Assembly (NCBI GenBank): GCA_013365365.1
Contig: JABVXU010000586.1
Coordinates: forward strand, 1-33,470
Reading direction: 5' to 3'
Origin: Cruorifilaria tuberocauda
Taxonomy: Eukaryota; Nematoda; Chromadorea; Rhabditida; Onchocercidae
DNA length: 33,470 bases
Positions 31,201 to 33,470 of the stretch are shown piece after piece (the first letter of the stretch is position 1; each line of letters starts with the position of its first letter). The translations under genes were made by a program, and so were the position numbers. The notes beneath the pieces were generated by a model that saw only the letters and a list, made by a program, of their open reading frames with translations, was not told the DNA's origin and made no database searches.

Positions 31201-33470
31201 GACAATCTTGTAACTTACTACAAGAATGAATTAAATTTATTAAAGCAAATATCATACTATTTGTTCACTGTTTTTAATATAGCTTGGATCTTGAACACTC
31301 GAATCCTTGAGCCTGTTTAACAATTCTTCGTTTTCAGACTTCAATTTCATTAAATTTTCATTTAAAATTGCTACATCTTCTCGTTCAGACAAAAGTTTAG
31401 CGATCTGAAAAAAAATTCTTAATTTTATATTACGGGTCGATAAGTGAAACGATCAAGAAATGGATAAAGCTCGTATTACCTCACTTTTTAATTTCTCCAC
31501 TTCCTCTTCCCTTCTCAAATATCCATCTGAATTCATTAGTTGAAATCTGTAATGCAATATTGATAGCATATTAGTCTGTGATAGTAAATGCATACATGTA
31601 AATAATTATTTGAATACGAGGTCGGTATTTGAGATTAGAATTTTCTGTATAATGGAATTAACTCACCCAATTTCATCTTTGATAACTGATAACTCATCAG
31701 TTACAATACGTTGCCGCTCAAGTTGCTCTAATTTTTTTATTTCCATTTCTTTCTTATTCAGTAATTCTTTGTATTTTTCTACTTCTTTTTTCATTTGATC
31801 GCTTTCATCAATTAATTGTTTAATTTTTCGTAATGTTCCATTGTTGCTATCCTGAACGTTTGTGAAATTCATTAACGTTATTAAAATTCACACTCGTTGG
31901 AATTTATGTAGATTTAACTGAAGCAATCTTTCAGAAAGGTAAGATTTCAAAAAAAAAATTCAGAGGCTACAGATCGAACTACGGTTTCAAAATTATCTAT
32001 TCAAAAAGGAGGAAAATGATGTCTTATTTGAATTAGCAAAGAATAAATCGGTGCTTCACTTAATTTAAATTTGGAAGTGATTTAAGATTGAAGCAATATC
32101 TCTAAGATTTGAGTTAGAAAAATAAACATACATCATTACTTTCTACTAAGAGGTCAAGCTTATGCTTCAGTGTATCCACTTCTGTCAATAAAGAACGATT
32201 TTCTTCCCTAACATCAGATATTTCCTGAAATTTCCCAAGCAATCACTATGCTTAAATTGGAAATATTGATTGATAATAGGAATGTAAATCATGACATTGA
32301 AATGTTTTAGAGAAGATGAAAAAAAATTCCAATTAGACAATTGCTATTGATTCAACAGTACCTGTTCCACATTTCGCTTTGTACTGTGTTCCAGATGATC
32401 CTTTAAACTGTTATACTGCGATTCAAGTTCATTTAGTTTAGAACTAAATTCTTTTTTCATTGCATATTCACGCTCTTCTGCTTGTTGCCGTTCTCTTTCT
32501 AAGAGGTTTTCATAGTGATCCTTTGTAGATTCTTTTTCCTTTGTCACTGATTCGAGAACCTACACGTTTGCAGAATTGTTTATTAGAGATTTCAATGAGT
32601 CCACTGACTAATGGAAAAGATTTTGATTATCTACGATAATAATAATAGGAAAAAACCTTACCGCTTCGAGAGCATTTACTTGTGAATTCTGCAATTTTGT
32701 TTGACTTTCGCTTTGACTTTGCAAATTTTCTCGTTCTTTCTCCAAAAATTCCACTTTATTTTTTAATGCTTTTACTTCGGCTTGTAGATCTCGAATAAAT
32801 GCTTCCAATTTACTTTTTGCTGTTTCCACAATATTGAGTAAATCTATAATTTATTCACCATTTAACTTCTTGCAATAAAAACAAAGAATAAATGAAAAAC
32901 TTATTACTGGACTTGCGCTGTAATTCCTCTTCCTGCTGTCGATATTGTTGCTTAGCTTCCTCTAATTCGATTTCTACTTGTGAGAGTTTTTTTAATGAGT
33001 CGTTCGTTTCGTTGCGAGCTTCCTCAAGCTGAAAGAAGTATTACAATTTTTTACTACTGCATAATCCATTTATTTTGAAGCTCATTCTCAAATAACTTAA
33101 AATAAGTGAAACAATTGTCTTATAATTTCGAATTAAATGAAAATTCCATTACTGAAAAGTTTCGGAAATAGAAGTATGCTATTTGAAGTATTCTAGCATT
33201 ATATCAAAACAAATAAATGAGGATCAGATGTTTTCCATAATTCTAAATAAGACAATATTCTTAGTCCATCGATTAGATAAATTAGATTTAGAAGGATCTA
33301 ACTATGTATTTCAAGTATTAAAATTCTTGCAACCTTTTTTTTCAAAAAGAACTACCACTACCTCCTTGGAAATTGCCAGCACTTCTGCTTCCTTTACTAG
33401 TAACCGTTTTTCCAGCGCAGTTACTTCATTTTTGCAAGTTGCAAGTTCCTCTCTACTTCGTTTTGTTTGA
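28261..33470 (-). CDS. Large coiled-coil protein, C-terminal part (gene continues past the right edge)
   Basis: Exons in transcript order: 33470(partial)-33362, 33028-32908, 32843-32662, 32559-32362, 32224-32132, 31851-31667, 31546-31480, 31404-31258, 31139-31083, 30928-30826, 30512-~30406, 30181-29997, 29869-29723, 29541-29424, 29260-29177, 29030-28852, 28687-28565, 28435-28261. Phases are consistent, for about 790 residues. The first ~600 residues are almost continuous heptads rich in E, K, Q and L (LEEARNETND, KLEAFIRDLQAEVKALKNK, KHKLDLLVESND). The last ~190 are a polar, basic, Ser/Lys-rich tail with SP motifs (KSPNRSARLHERS, KSKSPT), ending RPAWKF. No motor, GRIP, CAP-Gly or zinc-knuckle domain is visible in this part. 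Golgin, centrosomal or CLIP-like scaffolds are possible, but I do not recognise the family. Uncertain borders: the start of exon 31139-31083 and the end of exon 30512-30406. The donor at 29996 is GC. Confidence 0.8.
29870..29996 (-). other. GC-AG intron in the large coiled-coil gene
   Basis: The upstream exon reads DEYLR up to AG|GCAAGA; the next exon resumes in phase after TTTTATCAG with KRENQQAQ. No GT is available before the in-frame stop ten codons later, so a GC donor is needed. AG|GCAAG is the strong consensus for this minor donor class. Confidence 0.75.

Noticed and set aside
1..33470. Bacterial features (operons, Shine-Dalgarno sites, CRISPR, phage, Wolbachia insertion)
   Set aside because: Spliced animal genes occupy the window from 1.7 kb to the right edge; no run of long intronless frames or bacterial-type protein was seen.

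Overview
The window looks like nuclear DNA of a nematode, most likely a spirurid or filarial-type (clade III) parasite. It is AT-rich, and every recognisable gene is cut into short exons by introns of tens to about a thousand bases with GT...AG (often TTTCAG) borders. The encoded proteins are conserved animal families. All five genes whose start lies inside the window have an isolated 3' splice acceptor 8 to 46 bases before the ATG, as expected for spliced-leader trans-splicing. The species assignment is inference; no rRNA, tRNA, CRISPR array or recognisable transposon was found.

Layout. 1-1684: no supported gene. 1732-7752 (+): eukaryotic elongation factor 2 kinase in 18 exons, with every reading phase consistent. 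7753-8512: shared 3' flank of two convergent genes. 8513-13188 (-): 16-exon coiled-coil protein resembling the ciliary transition-fibre protein FBF1/DYF-19. 13189-14034: divergent promoter region with a candidate RFX/DAF-19 X-box. 14035-16295 (+): small single-pass membrane protein with one Ig domain. 17353-20262 (-): sideroflexin, a mitochondrial serine transporter family member, 325 aa. 20263-23149: long gene-poor stretch with a short tail-anchor (R-SNARE-like) ORF. 23150-26283 (-): N-terminal RASSF protein (RASSF7/8 type), 373 aa, including an 11-codon exon. 26284-28260: GT-rich repeats and one orphan exon-like segment. 28261 to beyond 33470 (-): C-terminal ~790 residues of a large coiled-coil protein I cannot name; one of its introns has a GC donor.

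The genes do not form an operon or an obvious pathway. They are independent housekeeping, signalling and cytoskeletal genes: translation-elongation control (eEF2K), cilium base (FBF1-like), cell surface (Ig protein), mitochondrial one-carbon/serine metabolism (sideroflexin), and junction/Ras-association signalling (RASSF). Exon coordinates were derived by hand from splice borders, phase continuity and homology remembered from the families, so individual splice sites flagged as uncertain should be treated as such.
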